Positions 11,796 to 22,174 of a stretch of 64,000 nucleotides of DNA are shown piece after piece. The translations under genes were made by a program, and so were the position numbers. Source of the stretch: Bactrocera neohumeralis (lineage: Eukaryota; Arthropoda; Insecta; Diptera; Tephritidae); the NCBI RefSeq assembly GCF_024586455.1, contig NC_065921.1, positions 27,160,635 to 27,224,634 of the forward strand. Direction: 5' to 3'. The notes below the pieces were generated by a model that searched no databases, was not told the DNA's origin, and saw only the letters and a program-made list of their open reading frames with translations. The first letter of the stretch is position 1; each line of letters starts with the position of its first letter.

Positions 11796-11869
11796 GCATG
11801 TAATCAAATTCGAACCGGACTGACAAAAAATGCATTTTTACGTATTTTAATACAAGTTTTGATTATCGC

Positions 11870-12860
11870 CTTCAAAATAAGCTTCTGAACTAAAGCTTGA
11901 TCCAATTTTACATGCTACACACTTGCTGTAAGCCTCGGTTGGTATAGCCTTCAGTGTCTTCAGCGAATGATGTTCGGTGCTTCACTGGAGCCACATTATC
12001 CGAAGTGGTTTTTTCAGTTTTGAAAACTGAAAGGAGTCACCTGAAACCGAATCTGCACATATGATGGCTGAGCAATGATTCCCTTTTGGCCAAGGCAGTC
12101 ACAATCATGCTGTTGTGCATAGCCTTATCGTTGTGAAAAATCCATGAATTTTCTGCCCACAAATCCGACCTTTTAAGACGAACTTCACTGTTTTACTTAA
12201 ACGCCTAAAAAAGATCAAGTGGTATTCCTTATTGACCGTTTGACCACATGGAATGTATTCACGGTGAATCACAGCACAGTAATCGAAGAAAACGATAAAT
12301 ATAAACTTGATTTTTTGACATATTTTTATATGAATTTTCTGCTTTCAGCTAATTTTTGAAGCGCCATTCGCTAGATTGCTGAACAGTTTCGACCTCATAT
12401 TCATAAAGATTCATCACCAGTAATGATGCAACTGATGAATGTAGGGTTCTCAACTTATTTGTCAAGATCGTTTTCAAAGTCGGTGGTCACGATTTCTCAG
12501 AAACTAGTGTGGCGATCATGTTTTGAAAATTTTCACAGTTCTTCTAAATAGGATGGCCTCGTGATTGTTCGAAGGAATCGAATTTTTTCAATGCAATTTG
12601 TGGTAAAAATTAAACCTAAAATCATACTGTTCTGTTCTCAACTGTGTGAAGAATTTATTTTGTTCCAAATTCATAGATTAATCACGACCTATACTCCTCT
12701 ATTAACCGATAGAATTTGATTTTAGATGAATCATGACTTCGGAAACCTGCTACTAATGGCAGAATTTCGGAATTTTTATTGCAAAATTTTCACAAAATAT
12801 TATTCAAATGTTGCTCTTTGATATGTAATAAATAAACGAATTTATTATATGAAGAAAAAT
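11870..12860 (-). mobile_element. Mariner transposase relic (minus strand)
   Basis: On the minus strand, near 12300-12200, the text reads as a mariner core: IVFFDYCAVIHREYIPCGQT, then VNKEYHL. Upstream (about 12420-12480) is degraded sequence of the region with the first catalytic Asp. Downstream (towards 11900) come NSWIFHNDKA-like and later blocks, broken by stops. It lies tail-to-tail with the plus-strand mariner ending near 11795 but has a distinct sequence. No intact ORF remains. Confidence 0.7.
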
Positions 12861-12944
12861 TTAGGAAAATAGTCATTTTTTTCGGCCGTCAAACCTAACT
12901 TAACACATTAATGAAACCTATGCTATCAACAATTGAACTGTCTA

Positions 12945-13035
12945 AAGAATGCAAGCGTCCAGAACGGCCAACTGTGATCAAAAGGAGAATTACTGTATTC
13001 CATCAAAACAGCGAAAGACCCCAAACGCGCCAGAA
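12945..13035 (+). mobile_element. Short mariner core fragment (second catalytic Asp region)
   Basis: The plus strand reads RRITVFHQNSERPQTRQK, a degraded form of the mariner block VFHQDNARPHTS with the catalytic Asp changed to Asn. Only about 90 bp is recognisable before the minus-strand Tc1-like sequence begins. Confidence 0.5.
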
Positions 13036-13037
13036 GA

Positions 13038-13621
13038 ATTAATAATTGGTTACATTGCCTTTCGCAACAATAACTGCCTCTCATCTGCTTGGAATTCATT
13101 CAACTAAATTGTGTACAAAATCAACTGGAAGCGCAACTAGGTTTGTTTCATTTAAAAGTTTCATAGATAACCATCCTTTATGACATGAAGCGTTGTCGTA
13201 TTGTAAAATCCAGTCGACAGTTGGAAAAAGCCGATTGTTACTCGGTCCGATTTCAAGAGCCCTCAATTGGTATCAAATCCAAAGCATCAGATCCAAAGCC
13301 GTAGTAAGACAAACATCCCCAAAACATCACCGAGCCACCTCGAAGTCTGAACTGCATCTTTATTTTTTTCACTTGTTAAATTCATAAAGCGTCTAGTAAA
13401 TGAGCCCTCGAACTGAAATGCAGCCTAATCTGGCCACAGTACATTAAACCAAAAGTGTGTAGGCTTTTGGATGTACCAAAGGGTCTTGCTTTATTAATTT
13501 CAGAAATGTCGATCACTTTTCGTACTACGTTAGTGTTTATATTATTTTCTTTTAATCTCCGGCGAATTGATAACAATCTCCGAGCGAGTTTCAATCGACA
13601 ACTCATTTGCTTTCGACATTA
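13038..13621 (-). mobile_element. Tc1-like transposase relic (minus strand)
   Basis: Minus-strand reading starts at an ATG (13619-13617) with MSKANELSIETRSEIVINS, the start of a Tc1-type HTH. It then shows WPDxAAFQFEGS (first Asp region, usual WSDETxF), TSRWLGDV/MFWGCF-like and, further on, LIPIEGSEIGPSNN and ILQYDNASCHK (second Asp region, usual QQDNAPxH) in shifted frames. Total length is well under the usual 340 residues because the DNA-binding part is partly deleted. It is a pseudogene; the 13193-13387 and 13382-13606 readings are shadows or pieces of it. Confidence 0.75.
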
Positions 13622-14431
13622 TATTTAAAATTCTTACGTTTTGAAGCACGTTCAGCTTATTACGAGCACAATAGATGTGAACTACCGCTTTGACTCAAAC
13701 CAAATTAAAGAATAAATGATAATTTGAAATGTGTTATACTTTTGACTGCCGTTAATCTTCAGTTCACTTGCTCCGTCTTTGATCCTTAACAATTGACTTC
13801 AACCGCTTGCGCATAGATCAAGGTCTACAACAACATACAAACTAAGCAATAAAAGTCAAGGTCTTGTATGGAAGCTTTTTTAGTTATGAAGGCTACTCTC
13901 CTCTACCCTAGATTATATACATACTTGTACGTAAAATATAATACCATTTGTCGAATTACGTATTTGTAAAGTAAAATCCAATATTAGCTTAAAGCACATA
14001 CATACATACAGGCAGGTAGAGGTATGCTAATGGGTGTGAAATGTAGAAACCCACCTTAATACAATTAAATATATACATACATACTATATGTATGAGCATA
14101 CGTGAGCATATCTATGGGAAATGCACCAAATTGTATTGTGACAACCGAAAGTTTCGTTCAAACAAAAACGCACGTAACTCCAAATGAAATAAAAAGCAGA
14201 GCTAATACATGTTTAATGCTCGCGATGGTCAACTAATGGATGATAATATTGCATGCGAAAGCGGCTAAATAATTAAAGAAAAATATAGATATATTGAAGA
14301 GAGCAATAAAATTGCAGAATAATTTTTTTTTTTCAAATTTGGGCAAATGCTTTCGTTTTTTTATGAGAAGTTGCAGTAAAAATTATTCCAAAAAGGATTG
14401 GATCACCTCATTATTAATAGATTTCCCTTGT

Positions 14432-14508
14432 TTAAAAATTTTCTTTTGTTAAAAATAATTTTTGTTTAAAAATTTTCTTCTGTTAAAAATAATTTTTGTT
14501 GAAAATTG
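14432..14508. repeat. Tandem duplication, ~36 bp x 2
   Basis: The block TTTAAAAATTTTCTTxTGTT followed by AAAAATAATTTTTGTT occurs twice in a row with one base difference. Low-complexity AT DNA. Confidence 0.75.
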
Positions 14509-14533
14509 AATCTCTTTGAAAAATAAATTTCAT

Positions 14534-15112
14534 GTTATGCCTGCATTACCTGAATCACTGCCATTAAATTTAAAGGTAATCGACCATAGGCACATTTCTA
14601 CCTGAAATTGTGGTCACAGACCTAACTAGTGACCTCTGCAGAACCGCCGCACTTCTTTTACCTGCTCCTAAGAGTATAAGTTCGGTGCAACTGACAACTT
14701 AAACTCAGTTGCAGTTTAGAACTAGAAGTAGCTACTGGAGAAGTTATAGCAAAACAGCCGCTAAGTAATTATTTCACGAGGTCTATAAAGTATAGAATAA
14801 TAATATAACTAACGACAATGTTGAGAATGAGAATACAAAGTAATATCTCTACGAACTCGCCACATCAACGGCCAATCCGAAGCTCCTTCAATTTTCCAAT
14901 ATACACGGACCAAATGCGAGAAAAAGAGGATCGTAGGAAAGAAGAGAAGAAAGCATTAGCAGCGACGCCTATAAAAGTAAGGCGGGAAGTCAGAAATCTA
15001 GTGAATGGCATTCGAAAGGAGAGCGAGAGAACACTTAGACTTTAGCATATACTTAGATACATACATATATTATATATAGTTTTGATTTAAGTTATTTCTA
15101 ATGTCAGCTAAC
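14534..15112 (+). repeat. Candidate solo LTR
   Basis: The segment opens TGTTATGCCTG and closes CAGCTAACA, i.e. TG...CA ends. About 145 bp in, it has a TATAAGTTCGG box followed by AACTGACAACTTAAACTCAG, as seen in insect Gypsy-type LTR promoters. No target-site duplication was found (left flank 'ttca', right flank 'aaat') and no primer-binding site follows. The 75-residue reading at 14818-15045 lies inside. It could instead be unrelated DNA with a TATA-like box. Confidence 0.3.
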
Positions 15113-15269
15113 AAAATAAATTTAAATTAAAGAAGATAAATTCATTAAATTTTTTTAAACAAATGGGAAAAACTAACATCATATTCATCATTCATATTTC
15201 ATTATGTTAGGAATATGAGGTTTAGACCAACTCGATTCATATTCAGCGCTAAGCTATTAATAATATAAT

Positions 15270-16060
15270 TTTATAATACCAGGTTTTCCATTTCTAAGTG
15301 TTATTTTAAACATTTTTAATAGTATTGCTGAAGTCTGAATTTGTCGATTCCAGGAAGTTTCAAAGAATTGGGACCATCTCAAACCCCCAATCTGGTGTAT
15401 TTCTAAAAAGGATGTCATCTTGCATCCGCATAAAATAGTGGCGAATTTGCTGATTTTGCCTTGGAACAACTTGAAAACGATAACGATTTTTTAATCATCT
15501 TTTCCGATGAAGCTCAATTTCAGTGGTGCGGTAAATAAACAAAACTGACGTTTCTGGTGCGAAGGAAATCCACAAATTATTCATGAAAACCCCATTACAA
15601 TCACTTAAATTGAATGGTCTGCTGGAATCATCGGTCCGTGCTCCTTTCGAAATGTAGCTGGTGACACCGTTACTGTCAAGGCAGGGAGGTATAAATAGAT
15701 GATAACCTTCTTTATATGGCCGCAATTGGAAGAAGTTGATCTTGACAACATCTGGTTCCAACAAGACGGTGCTACGGGCCACGCAGCATTCGCAAGAACC
15801 GAATAATTGCGAGAAAAGTTTGGAGATTCGATTATTTCAAAAAATTCAATGTCACGAAAGGCCTCCGAGAAGTTGTGATTTAATACCTTTAGGCTACTTC
15901 TTGTGGGATTATTTGAAGATATTGGTCTTCAGCAAAAAACCAGCGTATCTTCAATCTGTAGAAGTCAATATTGAACGTACTATTCATGACATACGACTTG
16001 ATTTTGTGGAAAAAGTACACGAAAATTGGCAAAAGACATTACCATGTCCAGCGAAAGTTC
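15270..16060 (+). mobile_element. Mariner-like transposase relic, rosa-type (plus strand)
   Basis: Blocks across frames include ILLIIFSDEA-like sequence near 15500 (first Asp), INKTDVSGAKEI..LFMKTPLQ, LNGLLESSVR, then in the 15736-16131 frame LxTxWFQQDGATGHAAFA-type sequence (second Asp, 'ttccaacaagacggtgctacg' near 15756) and PRSCDLIPLGYFLWDYLK (third Asp region, usual PRSCDLTPLDFFLW). FSKKPAYLQSVEVNIERTI is the usual tail, ending at VHENWQK. Several stops break it. The last catalytic position (D/L of TPLDFF) is changed to G. Inactive. Confidence 0.8.
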
Positions 16061-16310
16061 TCTTTTGTGTGAAGAATTTATTTCAGAAAGTGAAGTTGGA
16101 GAAGAATCCTATGAGGACGAAGCTGAATTAATCGAGTACATTTTGAAAGATGAAACTGAAGCATATGAGGATAAAGAAGACGTACAAGGACCAGTTTTGC
16201 CGAAAAAGCACAAAGATTTTTTAGTTGAGCCAAATCCAAATCACCAAAACAGAAGAAGATTTAGTAGACTGTGGAAAGCAGCCAACAAGTATAGCTCGCG
16301 AAGCTGCTAA
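16044..16310 (+). CDS. Short acidic ORF overlapping a mariner tail; unrecognised
   Basis: An open stretch from an ATG at 16044 (in frame with 16026) encodes about 88 residues. It starts MSSESSLLCEEFISESEVGE, continues with a long Glu/Asp-rich run and LPKKHKDFLVEPNPNH, and ends in a basic RRRFSRLWKAANK. It is out of frame with the mariner tail it overlaps. The acidic-then-basic composition is like the N-terminus of some transposases (for example piggyBac-type), but I see no diagnostic motif. Probably another element fragment rather than a host gene. Confidence 0.25.
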   Translation: MSSESSLLCEEFISESEVGEESYEDEAELIEYILKDETEAYEDKEDVQGPVLPKKHKDFLVEPNPNHQNRRRFSRLWKAANKYSSRSC

Positions 16311-16654
16311 AATGTAGAATCAAGTTGAAGAAAACAAATATCTGTGTATATATCGGACCATGTCATTGCCCCAAAGGGTTTTATATCGATTACTTTGGAG
16401 TTAAACACACAGTGTGGAGAAGCAACACTGGACTCTGATCCACCTGATGAAAAGCCAAATGACGAAACGTGAAATTTAAAGTATCCGACGTTGGTGGTAT
16501 AACAGCAGAAGAATGAATGATTCTGCAACTAACGGGGTTTTCAATGGCGACGCTGAAAAAGTAGAGCGATAGGTACAGCAAACGAAACCATATTTTTCCA
16601 GCTCTTTTGGAAAGATAAACCGAAATTCGGAGTCAGTGGCCTCAACTTTAAGAG

Positions 16655-16985
16655 CGGGTTTTTCAATAAGAACAAAAACGGTTTAGGATATCAATGAAAT
16701 TATTTATTCTGGTGAAAGAACATTCGTACGTATTCCATGAGTCACCATTGCATGCCGAAAAAAATAAGGTTTGGTACGGTTTATGGGCCGGCGGCGTCAT
16801 TGGGCCGTACTTCTTCCGTCATGATAAAGACCGACACACTTCTGTGAATGGGAATCGCTACCGTGGTGGGCACTGTAAAAGAAACCGAGTTCCATACAGA
16901 ATGGCATCGAATGTACTTTCACAGGAATAAAGAATTTCATTGATATCCCAAATTTTTTTTCGTAGCACTCTTATTGAAAAACCCG
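16655..16985 (+). mobile_element. Mariner-derived MITE (internal deletion of a rosa-type element)
   Basis: CGGGTTTTTCAATAAG at 16655-16670 is exactly repeated in inverted orientation at 16970-16985. Inside that, GATATCAATGAAATT (16688-16702) pairs with AATTTCATTGATATC (16933-16947). The 331-bp element keeps a piece of transposase reading SYVFHESPLHAEKNKVWYGL then WAGGVIGPYFFR and SVNGNRYR, the block between the first and second catalytic Asp of rosa-type mariners. A TA lies near each end, but the target duplication is not clean. Confidence 0.75.
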
Positions 16986-17214
16986 TTACAACCAAAAGGA
17001 AAGGTCCTCGACGTGGTGCTGGTGGTAGACGAGATAGATGCAAACCAACGGCAATATCGGGCACAAAAGTCAAATAATGAAAATATTCTCAGCTCAACGA
17101 AGATTTTTATTTTCCCCCCACCAGCGGTAGGAGTTTAAAGATCCTTCATTGAGTTTAAACAAATATTAAACCTAAACATTTTGCCAAAATTATTTTGACT
17201 TTAAAAAAGAAAAT

Positions 17215-17350
17215 GTATATTTTTTTTTAATTTTTCTAATATTATATTTTTGTTTGCTTCTTTTATTTTTTTTTTTTTTTTTTTAATTTTTTTTTAATTT
17301 TTTTAATTTTTTTTTAAATTTTTTTTTAATTTTTTTTTAATTTTTTTTTT

Positions 17351-17395
<45 letters not shown>
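17215..17395. repeat. Long T-rich low-complexity tract
   Basis: About 180 bp of almost pure T with scattered AA, ending in an unbroken T run of roughly 45 bp before 17395. Length in the assembly may be unreliable. Confidence 0.9.
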
Positions 17396-19090
17396 TATTG
17401 CGCCCAAAAAAATTACATATTTTACCTTTTAATCCACTAAATCATTTCATGTCTGTTCATGTCCAGTCAAGAACAGCACTGCTGTTATTATTACTTTGAT
17501 TGTTGTTGTTGTTTATAGTTGTCGCCGAACTGCACAAAATAACTTTGATTACTTTTACACAGAAACTCTCACTCTCTTTAAGAAATCTTGAGCCCAAGTG
17601 ATACACTAACCTGTCAAGAACACAGAGACACACTCAAAAAAAGGCATGAATCAGTTATTTGAACATATGTATGCACATACATACATACATACATATGCTT
17701 ACACACTGAGCATATGTAATAAAACACTTCACTTTTTTCTTTTTTGGGAAAATTGGATTGCAGAAACTACCGCATGTCTGCCGATTCTCCTGTCAATCAC
17801 TGAAGACAGCGCCACAGAAACTTTCGAAACTTTCACGCGTGAAACTCGCAAGAACAAACAGATAAAGACAAACGCGAAACCGACGCGTCAACGCACAACC
17901 AGAGCCAATCACTTGCAAATCACCAGCAAATCACTTTGAAAATTGCATGCCGTTAGAGCACTTGAAGCGCTTGGAGTGACACACAGAATCTGCGGCGCTG
18001 CAAAAACGCACGAAATTCACGGCGGTAAGTGCAACAACAAAAAATAATTATATAAAAAACAGCAAAAACTGCAACAAATTACGCTACAAGAACACACAAT
18101 GCACTTGAGCGGTGAAAATTTGCTTGAATGACTGCGCGAAAAAAAAAAACGAAAAACACTAAAACACCGAAATAACCGTACACTTTGTTTATCAGTTGTT
18201 GTTATTGTACCACAAACTCCACTCCAACTTGTTAAACACGCGTCTTACGCACCGCAAATAACAACAGCGCATTCAACCAACCATTCGAAGAGGCCGAAAT
18301 AGTAACGGCAAAGCCATTTTGTCGCTGAGCAAACCAAACAGCCGAACCGTACGATAACAACTGAAGTAGGACTCAGCTCGTGGCGATGCAATTACCCGCC
18401 AAACAGCGGCGCTACACACATGCATACACACACACACACACATGTGAACACGGCGCCACCACCTGCCCAAACAGCCGCCCACGCCAACCAATTGACAAGC
18501 CGAAACCAACAAACTGTGCCTAGTGTGCCTTCTAAGCGCACAACAACAACAGCAAACACAAAAACGTTGGAGATGCGACCCACTAATGACAGACCATCGC
18601 ATATTTGTGCAGGCAATGTTAATAACAGCAGTCATTCTGTAAGCTTGCATAGCGTAAAGATTGTGGAAAAAGTTACTCGCTTTTTTTCGACGTCAACAAA
18701 GTGGAGAAACCAATATTGCTCAATACTTCGCAAACTTTGTTGTTTAATTTAATTTCCGTGGCAGTTAACGAGAAGCTATAAGCCATTGCCAAGCTTTTGA
18801 AAGTTATTTCCTTTATTTTATTGCAATGTACAGCTTTTGCGAAAGCTTTGCTATATAAAAATGTGTTTGCTTGGAAAGCGAATGTTTAATTTTTGGTGAA
18901 ACCGTGCTCAGTATGTTAAAGACAATTTTTTTTTCTAATAACGGTTTTTTTGAAAAAATATGTTGTGATACCATACTGATGTCGCATATATTCGTCTCAA
19001 ATCAGTTTGTGCTACAAGAAAAAAACCCATTTAATTGCACAAAGAAAAGGGTCTACCAACAAGAACTATGCGAGGCTAAAATTAATGAAA
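17396..19090. other. No gene recognised; possible regulatory or UTR DNA
   Basis: Contains a (CA)n run at about 18425-18443, CAA-rich stretches and CATACA repeats. Readings at 18273-18752 overlap on both strands and consist of simple-sequence translation (HTHTHT, CVCVC), so they are not credited. Confidence 0.45.
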
Positions 19091-19109
19091 CACTTAAAAT
19101 TGGTCAAAT

Positions 19110-19305
19110 TGGGTTCTTCATTTGCCCATCGCACAACTCTGTGGAGGGGATGTTTCGCCTTCTCACTTTAGCTCGCCTTCAAACGTATGTTCTTTGGCTA
19201 CCCAGAGGATACTTGGTCTAGGACCGGAAGTCGTGAGCTGCTCCCAAATTAATAGCGCTCAGAGAACTTTCCACACTTGCGTGAACTTCTACACAAGACT
19301 AATGT
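19110..19305. repeat. Dispersed repeat R3, copy 1
   Basis: Shares 'ggatgtttcgccttctcactttagctcgcc', 'cggaagtcgtgagctgct' and 'actttcc.cacttgcgtgaacttctacac' with 37770-37998 and 62925-63145. Two of the three copies lie next to minus-strand LINE fragments, so R3 may be an untranslated part of that LINE family. Confidence 0.7.
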
Positions 19306-19367
19306 ACATATATATATACTGTGACGAAAAGTACCCTGAAATCTTAACTAAAACGCAAAATATTTAA

Positions 19368-20051
19368 TTATTCATCAATATTTATTTTGTCGCCTTCAAA
19401 GTAATTACCATCAGATGTAATACACGTATGACAATGATTTTTCCAGTCCTCGAAGCACTTTTCATGAGTACTTTTTGAGATGGGCTTCAGCTCCTTCAGC
19501 GAATTTGGTTTTATCTCTTCGGTGGCCTGAAAACGGGTTCCACGGAGCGGCAATTTCAGTTTGGGAAACAATCAAAAATCACACGTAGTCAAATCTGGTG
19601 AATGCGGTGGTTGATCGATGGAATTCATTGCTTGATGCTATGGTGCGTTATCGCCGTGTAAAATTCATGAATTGTTCTTCATCGGCAGTTATAAAGATCT
19701 CCATGAACGTGGGATCGGAATTCGTCGGTTAAGCGTGTCCAAAGAAACTTGTTTACGGTATTATTTTTGAAAAAATTTCAGTTTTATCGGGACGACTCCA
19801 GCAAGAATGCGTTTCATACCCAAAATATCCACCAAAATCATTCGAACAGACTCGCGAGAGATGTCGAGCTCTCTTGCCATATCTGTAATACTTGTCGGAC
19901 GATTTTCAAGCACCATATGCTTCACTCTTTTAATAATTTCAGTTGAAGTGGTCGAAGGTCGTCCAGAAAGAGGCATATCTTCTGAATGCTTCCTAACACT
20001 CGTAGGCTTGTGTTTTTTGATAAAACTGAACAACAACAACTTTTCCAACAT
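19368..20051 (-). mobile_element. Mariner relic lacking the catalytic core (minus strand)
   Basis: The N-terminal piece (20051 down to 19761) reads LSGRPSTTSTEIIKRVKHMV, LENRPTSITDMARELDISRE and SVRMILVDILGMKR, i.e. the mariner linker and second HTH. The C-terminal piece (19571 to 19368) reads FPKLKLPLRGTRFQATEEIK then KCFEDWKNHCHTCITSDGNY and FEGDKI, the normal end. Between them only about 190 bp remains, with 'HEFYTA' and 'PHSPDL'-like remnants, so the first two catalytic Asp blocks are essentially missing. An internally deleted, defective copy. Confidence 0.85.
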
Positions 20052-20529
20052 TCACAACGATTCCTAAACGAAATTTGGTTCATCCTCTTCTTCAAATTCA
20101 ACCGCGTCCATCCTTACTTTTCCCGAACTCAGCTCGGCCGTAAATTATTTTTCCCTTAATTTTTGTTATTTTATTTTTCTTTTCCGATGGGTTCAACTTG
20201 ATACGATTTATTTTCTTTATTTCAAGTTGGCTAAGTTAGCTGTTGGCATTTCGATCCAGCCATTTTAAAGATTTGCCGGAACAAACAGACCAGACAATAA
20301 GTCATAAATACATATTTTATTTGGTATATGCATGTAAAAATATTTTAATATTATAAAAAGACACACCAATTTTAAATATTACGATTTTTCATATGTATGT
20401 ATATCGGAATTAAAATCTTAACAAATATCAAAATATTACATGGTGTGGCATGCCATTGTTATCGATAATTACGAATATGGCGAGAAAAGCAGTTGATAAA
20501 TTCATTGGCAGCACTGTGTCATTTCTGCT

Positions 20530-20721
20530 GCGACAGTCGACAGTCGAAGTAGAGTTTGTGTTTTCTCGGGGAAGGATAAATATAAATAAGAAAGGAAGGA
20601 TTAAAAATTATCACAAAAATTAAACTTGTGATTATAAAAGTTCAAGTGGAGCGCAATAGCCAGCGTGTGTTGCTGAAAAGTGAAGAAAAATCGATCGTGC
20701 TTTTATTATTAACGCACTAAG
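20530..20721 (+). promoter_or_regulatory. RanBPM: Candidate non-coding first exon / TSS region of RanBPM
   Basis: The coding exon starting at 22175 is preceded by a good acceptor (TATTTTCAG ending at 22140), so an upstream 5' UTR exon is expected. The best candidate ends at AAG/GTGAAT (exon end 20721, GT at 20722-20723). The interval carries no long ORF and has the A-rich look of a fly 5' UTR. Start position and choice of exon are inference. Confidence 0.35.
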
Positions 20722-22174
20722 GTGAATAATGTGGCGAAATGTAGCAGATAAAGCAATTTGTGACAGCGCAATGCGTGGGATCACAATTGCAGCGTTTTCA
20801 ATGCATACTATTTATTTAGAGTGAGGTCATAAATGCGAAAGTGCACGGAATTCGATGTGCAAGTTGAAATTTCTTCCAGTTACCCAACGAAAAAGATGAT
20901 AATATATACAGCTAGTCGAGCAACTCCATTGTTCATCAATTTTACTTTATACCTTTAATGCATGAATTTCGCTTTTATGCATATATACATATATATGTTT
21001 AGATTGTTGTTGTTAAATTGAAACGAACGTGCGATCAAAGCGCAGAATACAAGAAAAACACCAGAAGTTGCAGAAGAAGAAGACTTTGACAATGTCCAAA
21101 GAACCAAAACGAAATGCATAAATGTCGCACATAGATACAGAACAGAACAGTCGAAAAGAAATTAATGAAGAGCAAGAGGAGTTGTGTATTTGTGTGTGTG
21201 TGTCGTATCTTTTCGTGTGATTGTCGTTTTATCAAGAGGGCAAAACAAAGAAAAATCAGTGAAACGTAGTAAAAAAGTGAAAACTTCGTACATTAATTGA
21301 AATAATTTTTAACTAAACAAATCGTAAGCATCTATGTGACAAAATGTGCAATATATAGAATGAGTTTGTCGAAAATCTAGTTTAAGCGCTGACGTGCATA
21401 AAGGTGATATATTGATTTTATACAAATCATTGTTGCTTTCACTTGCCACTTCACAGCTGTTGTTTAACAAAAACGAAAAGTAAAATACATAAATACAGCG
21501 CAATAGATAGGAAAAGTCATATCATAATCAGCACCTGGTGTCTTCAGGATTACTTGATACTATGGAGTTATTTTCTTTAACTACCAATTGTATAGCTGTT
21601 GCATTTAGTGGGTGCAACGTAATTGCAGTTTTTGGAATTGCATATATTTCTATTATTTGCCGTTGGTAGACATTCCAAGTGTGTCCCTACGCGTTGATTA
21701 AGTTGAAATCATAGAAATATTTAAAGAAGATATGTTACAAGCTTCTTTCCATGCCAGGGTCAGCATAGATTTAGGGCAGTGCAACCTTGACCGCTTTTAC
21801 AAGCAATGTGCTATATTGCATTTTCTACGAAATAATTATGTTAAATGCGTCACTGGAATTCATTTTATAGCTACGACTTGGTCGAAACGTCTTCCAATTG
21901 AGTTTCCAAAAATTATTTAACAAACAAATGCAGTTATTTTTTTAATCGGAAATATTTTTATGTATTGTACTATATAATTTTAAGTACGCATTAGCAGTGA
22001 TGTTGCGACGATGATGTTGATGATGGTAACCAATAACAGCAGACCCAAGTCTATTCCCACAAAATTCTGTTGTCTATAATTATTTAATGCGCACACTTGA
22101 ATAGAAGCTATTTAAAAAAAAAGTGTTGCCCATATTTTCAGTTGACTAAATTCAACATTTTTAAGTCATAAAAA

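Noticed and set aside
17264..17395. Poly-T tract as a LINE or retrogene tail
   Set aside because: No LINE or processed-gene sequence adjoins it in the matching orientation; treated as low complexity.
18273..18752. Overlapping ORFs of 110-125 codons on both strands
   Set aside because: Built on (CA)n and CAA repeats; both strands are equally open and neither shows a domain.
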